From: Zygnema cylindricum
Taxonomy: Eukaryota; Streptophyta; Zygnematophyceae; Zygnematales; Zygnemataceae
Length of the DNA: 52,484 nt
NCBI GenBank assembly: GCA_037447655.1
Contig: JBBHKE010003178.1
Span: forward strand, 64,001 to 116,484
Direction of reading: 5' to 3'
Position numbers and translations under genes: made by a program. Below, one piece after another: positions 1-11,228 of this stretch. The stretch's first letter is position 1. Each line of letters begins with the position of its first letter. The notes below the pieces were generated by a model. The model made no database searches. It was given only the letters and a program-made list of their open reading frames with translations, and had not been told where the DNA came from.

Positions 1-214
1 GGAGAAGGGCGAGAGGGGAAGAACTGGAGACAGGATCGTTTCTTGCAAATGGATTTCATTTTCTGCAGTATTTCTGTCGTCAACAACTGATCTGTACCTT
101 TTACCGTTCTAATGATTTCTCAATTCTAATTCAACAACAGCGACAATCGGTGAAAAGTTAAACAAGCCAAAGTATATGGGTTATCATCACCTTGTCAAAG
201 ACACACTCCAGTAC

Positions 215-545
215 AAAGAAAATTGAAGGAACATAAGAAAAAAATTGGACAGTAGGAAGAACTTAAAACAACAGAGAAAAATGGAGAGCAGGACAAGATT
301 AGAAACGGTACAAAAAACTGGACTGTAAACAAACTGGAAAGGAGAAAAAAATGGACATTGGAAAAAACTGGGAGCGACATAAATTGGACAGAAGAAAAAA
401 TCAGGAACATGAGAAAAAACTGGATAGTAGAAAAAATAAGGAAGAGTAGAAAAAATTATGAACATTAGAAAGAATTAGGAACAGTAAAAAAACTGGATAG
501 TAGAAAAGACTTGACAGCAGAAAAAACTGGACAGGGGAAATAACT
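215..545. repeat. degenerate ~20-bp tandem repeat in intron 10
   Basis: Units resembling AAAAAACTGGACAGTAGAA repeat with many changes up to the exon 10 donor. Read on the gene's strand it is a long pyrimidine tract. All reading frames here are composed of F, S, L, P and C and look like repeat artefacts. Confidence 0.75.
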
Positions 546-548
546 GAC

Positions 549-692
549 CATGGTCGCCATTTGCTCAGGAGTCATTTGAGACAACGATTCCTGTGCCTGT
601 CGAGCCTGGTCCGGAGTCATTTTTATACCCGCTTTAGCCCCCATGGCCGCCATCATTTCCGGAGGCATTCCTTTCATCATGTCCAACATACT
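549..692 (-). CDS. OEP61: OEP61-like exon 10 (last exon in window)
   Basis: 48 codons, phase 0, acceptor ATTTTGCAG and donor GTCAGT (weak after GT). Encodes MLDMMKGMPPEMMAAMGAKA and SLSQMTPEQMATM, the end of the second STI1-like repeat. The next exon, expected to hold the membrane anchor, is not found between 548 and 1. Confidence 0.9.
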
Positions 693-3600
693 CTGCAAAA
701 TTCCTCGCCAAAATATTACCAAGCTATCATGCTCAAAACATATATATTCTGATTATTTTTAGAAATTGTTGTTAGTCGCCTAACAAATCAGTCTGAAAAA
801 AAAAAGCTCTCGGAAAACTTGAAAGACCTCGACCACGCCATATGCAAATGGTTTACAACGATCAAAATCTCAAATGACATATCGCGAATAAGGTTTATCG
901 GGATATCGAAGAGTTGGAAACTCGACATTTATCGGCTTTGCAGACAAATATCAATATTGCGGCAATTGGCGATAATCAACCATTATTTGTACGGTACTTC
1001 ATAAGTATACCTTTACGAAACAAACACATCGCACCAAATCTTCACAAACTTGATTGCTGGGAAATTCTGCGAACTAAATTCGGAATCTAAAAAATCAATG
1101 TACAGTACAAAGTCAGACATTTGGTTAGCCCACATGTTTATAAAACAATTCATTATGGTACCATACAGCATACCGTACTAAGAAATTTTTCCAGCCTTGA
1201 TGGCGTAGGAAGAAATACGTTAGAAATAGTACAAAAATATCGTCGATATCGAGCGATAATCGGAGATAGTATTGGCTCGTACATCGATTATCAAGACCCT
1301 TTAAAAAAGTACATATCAATTATCGACAAATCGTGCTCGATTACATCAGTAGCATATTCTCTGCCAAAGTAAGCCGCTAGAGAAACATACCATTTTTGTT
1401 CTACCAATGAAAAAACCTGCTCATTTATAATAAGGCCATTACATTGCTCATTTCCCTCTTCTGAAAGTCAGAAACCAATGGGTTATTGAAGCCTCCTAAT
1501 AGCTGTTCTTGTAATACACGACCCATCTCTATTAGTGTTAACACCACTAATTCGGTCACTATTTCTTTCTGCCTAAAAATCATAAGCTAGTGTTAAAAAC
1601 GTTATTTAGGGAGTGGACCACAATCTGCCATGTCATTTTAGAGAAAATCAGTAATATTACTATGAATTTCGCTTTTACAAAGAATGCCTTCACAACAACA
1701 ACAATAAGCAGCGTACTAATCCAATGAAGAAAAGATCGCATCCACATTCCTCCTAGTTCAGTAAAAAAAAACATTTGCTCACCAAACAGTGTTTGACACC
1801 CTGGCTCTTTTATGAGAGATAGTAACCAACACAAAAACCACTGTACTAGACCCGTGAAACTTACCCAACACATAGAACTCCTGTCAAAAGGTAGAAAGAA
1901 ACTGCTATTTCTACTTCAAACTCACAGAAATCGCATGTAAAAAATTCTGATTCAACTCGACAGAAAAAGCCAATTTCACCCCAAAATTTCCAATCATAAC
2001 AAAAAATCTAGTGTTGCTCATCAGTATCTTTTTATCGATAACTGATAATAGGTTTTTTTGGACCAACAAATAATCGACAAATTGGACAGAATATCATTAG
2101 CCGACACATCGGCGATACAGGATATAGGCGAAAAAACAATATTTTGACAGGGTCTGGATTTTTTAATATCTTTTGTAATTTTTGTCAGTGACAATGATTT
2201 CGTGTCCTTTCGGGGGAGTTACGGTTTTGCTCTGGCAGATGAAATAAGACGCCATAGTTATCTTTGCAGAGAAAAGATATGTACGGGTCTTCTGCCGCCC
2301 ATCCGCGCTTTCCAGAAACTAAGAACAATTTTCTAAAGGAACAAAATAATTTCGACATAGAACTGAAAATTATTGATTAGCGGCAATCAATTAGACAACA
2401 ATTAAGGACGTTCACCCACCAATATTATCAATTAGCTGGTCCAATCGATAATCGATAACATCGTTAGTCGACATTCGGTCTTTACCCACCATCCTATGAG
2501 CAACACTAGAAAAACCTAACAAACCCGTAAACCCCAATAATAAGCCCAGTACAGTCGATATGTACCTGCATCATTGCCGGGTCCTTCATCTGTTCCTGCA
2601 ACTGTTGCATGGAGGGCATAGCCCCCCCCTCCAAGCCACTAGAACCAATACTTGCGGTCGATAAATTTCCGGCACCAACCCCATTGGACCCACTTGACAG
2701 ACTATCTGCTCCCCTCCTAGGTGCCCTGGTCTCTCCAGAAGAAGACGACCCAATTCTCCCAGTTTCAGTTTCAGTTTGAACTCCGGAACCATTCCCACTT
2801 GCAGTTGCAGCTCCTCGCATAGAACTGCCCATCTGTAAATATGTTTCTAATTGATCTGGGGACATATTTTTCATCATATCTCCAGCAACTCTCGCCATCT
2901 CCGGAGAGAAGGCTCCTCCAGTGACAGCCGCCATAGTCTCATGGTCCATATTCGCCATCATTGATTGCATTTGCCTGTTGTTTCCGCTCCCCAATAGGAG
3001 TCAATTTTTTCCAAACATATTTTTTTTTCTCCAAGCCCCAATAAATAATCACCCTTTTTCCAAGACCCAATAGAAATCACTTTTTTTTTCAACCACAAAA
3101 AAGATTCACTAAAGACGGACTTAAACCACACGCAGAAGCTTGACCAACGGAGCACAAGAACGTAAAAATGAAACTTGAATTCTTTTAAAAAAACTGGTTC
3201 ACCAAATTCCGCCAAAATGCAAATAACAACAAATGAGGGACTTAAACAGATGGAGACGGGCAAATTGCTGTCACCCTACTGCTGTTTACATAAATCAAGA
3301 TACCAAACAACTGTAAAGACAATAAGTGCTCATTTTTATGCTTTCTTAGACGCTCCAAAACTCATAAATGCTCTAAAACCCATTTACTGCACCAAAACCC
3401 ATTAACTGCACTTACCTAATCATGCCGGGATTTGATTTCAGGGCTTCCATCTGCATTTGCCAGGTTTCATTATTCATACCGAGAGGAGACGTAGAAGAGA
3501 AAGGAGGTAAAGTAGTGCTGGTATTTTGCCCCTGATTATCAGAAGAAAGGGTTTCCTGGTCTGTGATGTCTTCAATGAGTACTTCTGCAGAAAATCCGGG

Positions 3601-6600
3601 TATTGATACAGTTATTACACTATCGACGTTTTACCCTCGTTTAGAGGGTACATTGTACAATTCATACATTATTTTCAGCGATTATACGCACAGTTATTCG
3701 TAAAACTATACAATTCACCCTCAACATGACAGTATATTTCTCTCATGCTATTATCCTATGACACCCGTAAAAATCATCAACAGAGACAAAGCCAACACGT
3801 ATGCAATCTCATCCTTCATACTACCCTTTTCTTTTCTTTTGACTGATAACAACGCATTTATTCTGGACAATTTAACAAAAACAACATGTGAAACTAGTCC
3901 CCCCTTAATAAGCGTCAACACCGCCGTCCTTAAAAAATCTATTATTTTCTCTAACTCCCTCAATCTTCTCCTCTATCTTCCTGAACTCCACCTGTCCCCA
4001 TGTTGTTTATGCTCCCAACCAATCTTCATAGATTACTCCCTCAATCTTCCTTCCGCAATCTCTCTACAGCTCCAAATTCTGAAAGTGTTGTATTCAGAAA
4101 CCTTAAGTCACCTATACGTTCTACGCCCTGAGACCATAGTTCAAATCTATATCTATACTCGAGAAAATCATATAGTAGTACGGCGTGACCACATCTAGCG
4201 TTTCCAGGTGTTTTCGCACTTTTAAACTATGCCTGAGACACATTGATCGTAAATTTGACAAAACATGGCACTCACCATCTGTTGTATGGACCACCTTCGA
4301 CTCTTCTTCTACCTCTCCCTTCTCTTGCATTTGTTTGCGCACATCCCTGCCCATACAACAAATTGACCATTTATGTCGCGTCAGAAAGGAGGGATTGTTT
4401 GAAAGAACCTACAGAGGCAAAAAACCCAAATGAAAGATTAAAATATTCACTGCAATTGTATTCGAATAGTGGGACTGTGTTAGACGGGCCCAGTATACTG
4501 CACTGCCCATCACTATTAGAGTTAATCACTCTAATTTGAGCGAGTCTTTTTCTGACCCAAAATCATAAGTTAGTGATAATAGCAATTTTTAGTTAAGTAC
4601 CCCTATATCATGAACCACGTGGCAAAAGATAATATATAGTTTTAGATAGGCAACGAAAATGGCTTCTAAACATTCACATCAATGTTTTTTGGTGGAAAAC
4701 CAAGGACTCCCACGTGTTACCAAAACTTTCCGAATAAATAACCGTTATAGGTTCAAAAAGTACAAGTGAAAAAATCGTGAACTTTAACTAGTTAAAAGTC
4801 AAGACAAACAATATTCGGTGTTTTATTTGTTTTCTGTTAAGATAAAATCGGGAGCATTCATTCTCTATTTTTTGTCATTATTTAAGAAACGACACTCTTT
4901 CCGAAAGTTGAATTGAAATAATAAGTGCATATGTTAAGGTTTTTCAGGGCGATTTAGTCTTTTCTAGGGTTCTTTAAGAAGTTCTTTCTCAAAACTATAT
5001 CTATCGGTAGTTTACTCTAATAAAGTGTTACTGCTCAAAACTGTTTAACTAGTCAAACAGAATGGGGAAAAAGCGGGGCGGGAATATCGATGCAAATAGA
5101 AAAAACATACAACCTGCGCATGTAAGGAAAATGGATTGCTAACTGAACACTAAAGATAAACTAGTCTTCCGAGATTTATGTGTGGCCGAGAGCAACGGGC
5201 TAATAATCTGCACATCTGTGCACAACCGCTCTATATAAATATAAAAATCATAAAAAAAATACAAAAGTAGAAAATGGTGCTAAATATTTGGGGACCTTCC
5301 CATCCCTACCCCAAAACAGAAGCCAATGTCTCATCATCAGGCGAAAGTTCAGCCGCTCTCTTCAAATCAATAACAGATGCCTGCATCCCAATATATGACC
5401 ATACCCTTCTATGTCAGGAGCCCAGTCTTATCTATTCAACACTTCAAACTGAAAGAATATGTTCGACCGTTTCAAAACTTCACTGAATTAAACATGCCAA
5501 GAGTCCGTATGAACATCATAAAGTTCTCTCCTGGATATCTTTGCCTCATAACTCTGATACCATGTGCATAAGATTTTGAAAACCAGCAACAAGAGCGAGA
5601 AAAAGTACAACCAAACACGTTTATATGAAATATACACAAAGGCACTGCCAAAAGCAGGAAGCAGAAAGCATAATTTTTTTTCCTGCTATCTGCTCGACTA
5701 TTGTTTCATTTCGAGTCGTGAGAGCACACACGTAGTAAATTACAATTAAATCAATCAAGTTAGAGCAAACCTCACCTTCAGATTTCCCAACTCCTTAAAC
5801 GCCTGCCCTCTCCTGTATAGCGCCTTAACATTACTTGGATCCTCTTTGAGGGCCTGCATGCCCTCAAGCTTAAAACATTTAGATGGATAGCGACGATATT
5901 AGTCAACTCTAAGCTCACATAAGACAAAAATGCTCCAAATAACTCGTTTATCTCCATTCCTTCCCTGTGCGCATGTGTCGGAGCGTTTGTGTTTAGCCAT
6001 CAATCAGCACTATCTGTGGTTATAATGTCTTCATTCCCATACAGCAAGCGAGTAATTGTCCTCCCTCAACCAAAAGTTTGTTCTCAGCAAAAATCTCAAC
6101 TGCAGGCTAGAGGGAGGCAAACATCAACCGTGAGATTCAAACAGAAAACTTTATTTCCACTGAGCAATTAAATAAAAGTTTTGGGTGGGCACCTTAGTTC
6201 AACATCAATAACTACCTCAACAGACTGTGAAAACTAATGCTTATCGTGGCTTTAAACTTTCTCACCTCTGCACCACACTCCACAACTTTATTGTAGTCTT
6301 TAGTCTTCAAATAACATGACATAAGGTTGACCAAACAAGCTCGACGAAGAGTAGCTGCTTCTGATGATGAGTGACCTGCGAGATTTGTTTTTGCCTGCAA
6401 CAATAATAAGGAGTCTGCGATCACCAATTTTTATCAACAATTTTCATTACAAATTTTGAGCGAGCTTATGACACATAAGTGTACAAGCATGGCATCTCAG
6501 GAAAGCATTTCTTCACTGCCCACAGCAATTGAGCGAGTGTTTTTTTGACACAGAATCACAAATTAGTGTTAACAACATTACCAAGCGGCGATAATGAGCC

Positions 6601-9600
6601 ACATGGCAAAACATAATTCAGTATAGTAAAGACTAAATTCACTATCATGCTAATAATGCACTAACTCTATTAGTGATGTAACAGTGATAATCAGCAATGG
6701 CAGTGTCAACAATACAAATGGAAAGGCTAAAAGTCCATGTCAGACCTGACAAAAGCTATGTTCATTAATCCTGTTTGAAACAAGATTGCAACTTCAGATA
6801 TGGTTGAATGACAAAGCTCCATCGCAATATACCCTTAAGTACTTATCCACAGCTTCGTCGTATTTGCCAGCACCGTGTAGCTGATTTCCCTGCAAATGAA
6901 GAAAATGAAACATCTCTTCAGAGTTGTTGAGTTTTAAAGGTACAAAATATATGTTACATGATCTACTGCATAGTTCATGTCAAATTCAGCTTAGAGCTTG
7001 TTTCGGAGACAAGCGAGATACTAGAGAAAAGTGTTAGAAACGGATTTTCACATCCCTTACATTCACTTCTGCCAAACAGAACACAAGTGAGTATTCTAAC
7101 AACGTGGAATGTAACTTCCCAGCAAAAGTACAAAAATAGCTGCGAAATCATTAGGCAATTGCTTTTATTTCTTGAAATACCACTTTCATAGGTCCGTGAA
7201 ACAATGTCCTTCCACTATACCAGACTGTTGCAGAACACATTGAAATCGCACAGGCGTTTGGATATACTAGTGTGATTAATCCCTGACTTAATCTCATTCA
7301 GCATCTGATTCAAAAACTCATTCAAAATCTCATCATACAACAATATCAATTTACCTGATTCTTTAATGTAGCTGCAGCATTGAGCTCATATTGACGCCTT
7401 TGGTTCAGCACCGGTGGAACACCTGGGCCTCCTAGATTACTCATTTGAGCAATTTGTTCAGGCGTTAAGTTCTTCATCTGCTCGGCTGCCAATTTCATAT
7501 CTTCCGGTCTCATATTTTTCATGTTTTCCATAGCCATCCTCGTCATCTCTGGTGTCATCATCTGGCAAAGGATCCACAGCCAAGAACTTATGAGTCGGGA
7601 AATACAGTCTCAACAACTTGTTAAGTTTAAAATTATAGCCCCAATAACTTGTTAAATCGAGTAACATTGTCCCAAGAAACTGTTAAGTTAAGAATTATAG
7701 TTAACATGATTTGTTAAGACGAGAACTATAGTCCCAAGGACTTCTTAATTTGCATATTGTATTCCCAATAACATGTTAAGAAAACAATTATAGTCTAGTC
7801 AATTATAGTTGAGAATCCTAGCCCCGCGTACTTGTTAAACTGAGTAATATAGTTCCAAGAACTTGTTCAGTTAGCTTACAGTTTTCAAAATCTGTTAATT
7901 TAACAATTTTAATCCCAAGAGCTTTAGCTATAGTCCCATGAACCTGTTGAGTTCAGAATTACAGTCAACAGAGCTTGTTGAGTTGAAAATTATAGTCCCA
8001 AGAACTTGTTAGTTAAGTATGATAGCCCCAAGGACTAGATAAGCTGAGAATGACAGTCTCTAAAAGTTGTTAAGTTGAGAAATAGTGATAATGTGCCCAA
8101 AGAAACTATTGAGGAGAAGTAATTTTAGAGATTTAATTCAATATGTTAACATCATTACAGCTAATTAAATATTTTCAATAAGAGCAATGCATTTGTTAAA
8201 ACAAAACTACTCGAGCAGTTTCTCTTTCGTTGATATAAAGTTGTACTCCAGATAAAGAGTATTTAAACAACTTCAAGGTAATGTCAAAAACTGAGCTAAT
8301 GTCCTCCTTCTAGCTCTTGTCGACAGAGCGTTATCAAGAGGCTACATAAACAATAAACAGAGCCTATATGCGTTCCAAACAAGCTAAGGTGAAAGCTGAA
8401 GAAATCCGTGTCAATGGTTTGGCTCAAAACAACTTGTGAAATTGAGTATTAATGCCCCAAGGCCTTGTTAAGAATTTTAGTTTTCATAACAAGATAAGTT
8501 GAAAATTATAGTCTAAAGTTGTTGTTAAGTTGAGCATTATAGGCCCAAAAACTTGTTAGGTTGACAATATAGTCCCAAGAACTGGTTAAGTTGAGAAACA
8601 TAGTCCCACGAGCTTGTTCAGTTGAGAATTATAGTCCCAAGAACTTGTTGAGTTGAAAATTACAGTCCCACTTGTCATTTGAGAATTGTAGTTTTCAGAA
8701 TGTTAAGTTGAAAATTTTAGTCCTAATAACTTGTAAGGTTGAGAATTTTAATCCCAAGACTTGATAAGATGAGACCAAGAAGTTGTTAAGTTGAAAATCA
8801 TAGTCAGAGAATTATAGTCTTCAGAACTTAAGCTGACAATTATAGTCACAAAAACTGGTTAAGTGTAAATGAAAATTATAGTCCCAAAAACTCGTCAAAT
8901 TGTGAATTATAGTCCCAATAACTTGTCAAGTTGAATATTACAGTCGCCAAACAGGAAGCTTGTTGTCTTCAACAAAGCTGCTATTTACCGTCATATAACT
9001 TTACTATAGTTTTACTATTCAAAAGCTGTGTACATACATGAAAACAGTTGTCTCGCAACATCCAAAGACAAGTGGCAGATTGTGAAGTATTTTAAAGAAA
9101 TAAAACTGCATTTTTGTTTAGTCTATAAATGCACAAAGTTGATAGAAAAGGAGAGAAAAAATAATGCTGGTGCTTTACAAGCACAAACTCCCCCATCAAA
9201 TGAATAAAGAGGTTGATTAGACGCAGTTTTTCAAAGAACCTCGGATCTATATAAATCACCGTCAAACCCATTTATGCGAAAAAAATATCAAATTCAGCAA
9301 AAAAAACAGATTCAAAAATTTCAAGGGTGGGTAAAAGCAGTAGAAGCTTCCGGACATGAGATAAAAAACGAAATTGAAATCACGGAAAAATTTTCATACG
9401 AAGAAAGTGAACAACCAAAAAACTGAAAAAAGGTTTTCACAAATCTACTTACATCCTTCCTAAATGCTGCATCAAAAATCTCATGTTTGCATAGATAATT
9501 CCGGAGAATAATAATTAGTACTATTTAAAAACTCTTAAGTGCTTGGTTCTTTGTTCACAAAATTGTAGCAATCCTAAAGCAAATGAATACACATAATCTT

Positions 9601-10445
9601 GGTCAAAATGCGTTGTCAGTTGCCATTTATTTATTAAGTTCACAAAAACAGGGATAAGCTATTAATCATTTGCGACTGGAAGAAATATCCAGAAACTCGA
9701 AGAGCTAAAACTGCTAATAAAGATCCTTGGTTCCGGGATTGTCTATAAACAAAAAGATTCGGCAGAAAATCAAGAAATCAAAAGTAACACAATGTTTTCT
9801 CCTCCCTTTCCTACATAATATTAAAAATTTCAGCAAAGCATTCCACAACAAACATATACATTTATGAAATAACAATTCACTGTTGAACTCTAGCATTCTT
9901 CCGTCTTATGTTCGTGAAAGTAAGCCTTGATATACAGAAAAAATGGTTAATCTTAGTAACATAAAAATCGTTGCCTCTCGTCTGTAGAAAAAGACAAACT
10001 GTCTTGCTTGTAGTACAGTTTTCAATGAGCAAAAACTCGAAAGACAAGAATAATAAAGAGAATAATAAAAAATAAATAAATAATGACGAGAAAAAATTCT
10101 AAAGAACAAAAACGAGAAAAACTTCAAAGCAAGAATAATAACGAGAAAAACTTTAAAGACAAGAATAATAACAATAATTCTTACCATAACGTAAGTGCAA
10201 ACAATAACGAGAAAAAACAAGAAGTCGTAAAATAACGAGCATCCTTACTTAGAATACTTACTGCATTTTTTATACTTACTTAGAAGACTTACTTGCTGCT
10301 TCTACTTAAAATACTGTACTCGTTATTATTAGTGCTTACTTGGAATAACGAGAATCAGAATACTTACTTGCTGCATTCTCTGAATGTCTTCTGGACGCAT
10401 GCGTTTCATGTGTTCCTGCATCATGCTCATCATGGCAGGATCCAT
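549..10445 (-). CDS. OEP61: OEP61/TPR7-like TPR receptor, 10 exons visible, 3' end outside window
   Basis: Ten exons join in phase with GT-AG junctions: 10445-10368, 7561-7355, 6889-6833, 6394-6266, 5853-5776, 5380-5310, 4346-4276, 3584-3416, 2974-2566 and 692-549, giving 471 codons. Order of parts: a Met-rich N-terminus with MRPEDMKLAAEQMKN; a three-TPR clamp (about residues 85-205); a linker with VLIEDITDQE; then Met-rich STI1-like repeats, including LQEQMKDPAMMQ. The dicarboxylate-clamp residues are all present: K93, N97, N137, K167 and R171. This order matches plant OEP61/TPR7, known to bind Hsp70 C-termini at the chloroplast outer envelope or ER membrane. The expected C-terminal basic stretch and membrane helix are missing and must lie left of base 1. 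The start at 10445 is chosen because MDPAMM aligns with the family N-terminus and the context is ATGG. No frameshift or stop is seen, so the gene is probably active. Confidence 0.93.
693..2565. other. intron 9 of the OEP61-like gene, TE-derived sequence
   Basis: No coding exon is seen. The stretch has AT-rich, TATCG/CGATA-rich blocks (about 860-1340 and 2030-2490), similar in style to the hAT-like MITE at 11.2 kb, and one TA-family MITE relic near 1517. No intact element boundaries were found for the CGATA-rich parts. Confidence 0.5.
1517..1655 (+). mobile_element. MITE relic, TA-family, intron 9
   Basis: Starts after TA with CACGACCCATCTCTATTAGT, a diverged form of the CACCGCGCATCGTTATTAGT end. 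It shares the internal GTTATTTAGGGAGTGG / CACAATCTGCCA stretch with the MITE at 51.3 kb. The right end is not clear. Confidence 0.5.
2566..2974 (-). CDS. OEP61: OEP61-like exon 9
   Basis: The largest exon, 409 nt, restoring phase 0; acceptor GAAACAACAG and donor GTACAT. Met-rich STI1-like repeat (FSPEMARVAGDMMKNMSP), a Gly/Ser-rich low-complexity linker, then LQEQMKDPAMMQ, which opens the second repeat. Confidence 0.92.
3416..3584 (-). CDS. OEP61: OEP61-like exon 8
   Basis: 169 nt, acceptor TTTTCTGCAG and donor GTAAGTG. Encodes the conserved VLIEDITDQ motif, a Ser/Thr-rich spacer and WQMQMEALKSNPGMIR, the start of the first STI1-like repeat. Confidence 0.9.
4276..4346 (-). CDS. OEP61: OEP61-like exon 7
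   Basis: 71 nt, completes the split codon of exon 6 and leaves after one base; acceptor TATGGGCAG and donor GTGAGT. Encodes DVRKQMQEKGEVEEESKVV, the helix after the TPRs and an acidic linker. Confidence 0.88.
4501..4640 (+). mobile_element. MITE relic, TA-family, intron 6
   Basis: CACTGCCCATCACTATTAGA is followed by sequence parallel to the relics at 1517 and 6515: a repeated CACTCTAATT, then AAAATCATAAGTTAGTG and CACGTGGCAAAA. The right end is lost. Confidence 0.45.
5310..5380 (-). CDS. OEP61: OEP61-like exon 6
   Basis: 71 nt, enters in phase 0 and leaves after two bases of a codon; acceptor GGGATGCAG and donor GTAGGG. Encodes VIDLKRAAELSPDDETLAS, TPR3 helix B and the start of the capping helix. 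Confidence 0.9.
5551..5755 (-). mobile_element. copia LTR/primer-binding-site relic in intron 5
   Basis: On the minus strand TGGTATCAGAGT (5562-5551) follows sequence ending TTATGCACA. This is the standard initiator-Met tRNA primer site of plant Ty1/copia elements placed directly after an LTR ending in CA. The roughly 190 bp to its right would be LTR remnant, with the left edge unclear. No coding part of an element is left. Confidence 0.45.
5776..5853 (-). CDS. OEP61: OEP61-like exon 5
   Basis: 26 codons, phase 0, acceptor GGCATGCAG and donor GTGAGG. Includes NVKALYRRGQAFKELG, TPR3 helix A with clamp residues K167 and R171. Confidence 0.93.
6266..6394 (-). CDS. OEP61: OEP61-like exon 4
   Basis: 43 codons, phase 0, acceptor ATTGTTGCAG and donor GTGAGA. 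Includes LVNLMSCYLKTKDYNKVVEC, TPR2 with clamp residue N137. Confidence 0.93.
6515..6686 (+). mobile_element. MITE relic, TA-family, intron 3
   Basis: Left end CACTGCCCACAGCAATTGAG; right end CTATTAGTGATGTAACAGTG, which reads inverted as CACTGTTACATCACTAATAG. Internal GAATCACAAATTAGTG and GCCACATGGCAAAACA match the intron 6 relic. About 172 bp. Confidence 0.5.
6833..6889 (-). CDS. OEP61: OEP61-like exon 3
   Basis: A 19-codon micro-exon, phase 0 at both ends, acceptor TTTGCAG and donor GTATAT. Encodes GNQLHGAGKYDEAVDKYLR, the core of TPR1 with clamp residue N97. Too short to stand out as an open reading frame. Confidence 0.92.
7355..7561 (-). CDS. OEP61: OEP61-like exon 2
   Basis: 69 codons, phase 0 at both ends, acceptor TTTGCCAG and donor GTAAAT. 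Carries MENMKNMRPEDMKLAAEQMK and the first half of TPR1, ending LKNQ. Contains clamp residue K93. Confidence 0.93.
7590..8950. repeat. 31-37-bp degenerate minisatellite in intron 1
   Basis: Dozens of units resembling GAATTATAGTCCCAAGAAC followed by TTGTTAAGTT, in two blocks (about 7590-8050 and 8420-8950) split by unrelated sequence. Units differ by many substitutions and small indels, so the array is old. Confidence 0.85.
8951..10360. other. intron 1 remainder, AT-rich
   Basis: No gene seen. Around 10030-10230 there is a purine-rich block of AACGAGAAAAAC / AAGAATAATAA units. From 10245 to 10367 there is a series of splice-donor-like repeats, described in the findings. Confidence 0.6.
10368..10445 (-). 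CDS. OEP61: OEP61-like exon 1 (start codon)
   Basis: 26 codons, MDPAMMSMMQEHMKRM through RMQQ, ending at a strong donor (CAA|GTAAGTATT). Phase 0. An in-frame ATG at 10520 would add a low-complexity FVFSFSFSGA stretch and is less likely as the start. Confidence 0.9.
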
Positions 10446-11228
10446 AGCACCCGAAAAAGAAAAAGAAAAAACAAAAAAAGGATCACAAGACACGACAGAA
10501 TGGAAGCTACAGTAGAGCACTTGTCGAATCAGATTCTAGAGTTTGATGGAAGTTGACTTTCTGGACGCAAAGTTGCTTTTTCCTAAAGAGAAGAGTGTCG
10601 GTAGGCTTCTTTAAAGTTTCTAAGATTTGTTTGTTTTGGTTTCAAAAGATTGGTTTAAAATTTCTCAGTTTCAATAGAATTGTTTAGAGGTTCAGAAAGT
10701 TCGTTTCTTGGAGCATGTTATGTTAATTGCGTTTCGGATTTTAAACAATGTCTATCGCTTATTATTTTTTCTCCTTTCTTGAAAAGTGCACTTTCACTTC
10801 AACCTCTACAGTACCGTGCTATTAGGGTTTTTTTTTTTTTGCAGTGTATTTTAAAGTTTGAAACTGTAGTTAAAAGTGCGAAACTGTGCGAAAAGTTCGA
10901 AAAAACCATATCTTACGAGCATCGTAGGATAAAATTAGAGTGTAAAACAGCTGGGGGCTATATTCACGCGCTTTTTCTTGCTATTTCCAACCAAGATGTA
11001 AGCAGTATGCGTAACCGTACTCATTTCGTGTATGCATCGCACACAAAAACTAATAGGTGCAAATTTTATTGCCCGGAAAAAAAAGAAGGTTGTTGATGTT
11101 CGTACGTAGATTTTAGGTCCGAGCCCCAAAACAACAAATCGTTAAGATTCGATACTGTACTTTTTGTCGGTGTGGAAGGTGGAAATGAATCTAAACACGT
11201 AGTGTACATAAAAAGAAGACATTTTTTG
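10446..11228. promoter_or_regulatory. upstream region of the OEP61-like gene (5' UTR/promoter not resolved)
   Basis: No coding exon is recognised. Directly upstream of the ATG, on the gene's strand, is a T/C-rich leader (TTTTTCTTTTTC) of the kind seen in plant 5' UTRs. I could not pick a TATA box or start site with any confidence. The promoter lies between the ATG and the hAT-like MITE. Confidence 0.35.

Noticed and set aside
1-60. Possible last exon of the OEP61-like gene after an ACTGCAG acceptor (KMKSICKKRSC...)
   Set aside because: It does not match the expected MMRWADR-like continuation or a membrane anchor, so the true exon is more likely outside the window.
7590-8950. CRISPR-like array
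   Set aside because: Units vary throughout and there are no constant repeats with unique spacers; it is an intronic minisatellite in a eukaryotic gene.
10293-11096. Plus-strand frames opposite and upstream of OEP61-like exon 1
   Set aside because: The first is the shadow of exon 1; the second (138 codons) has no motif and an irregular composition, with no second copy or splice support.
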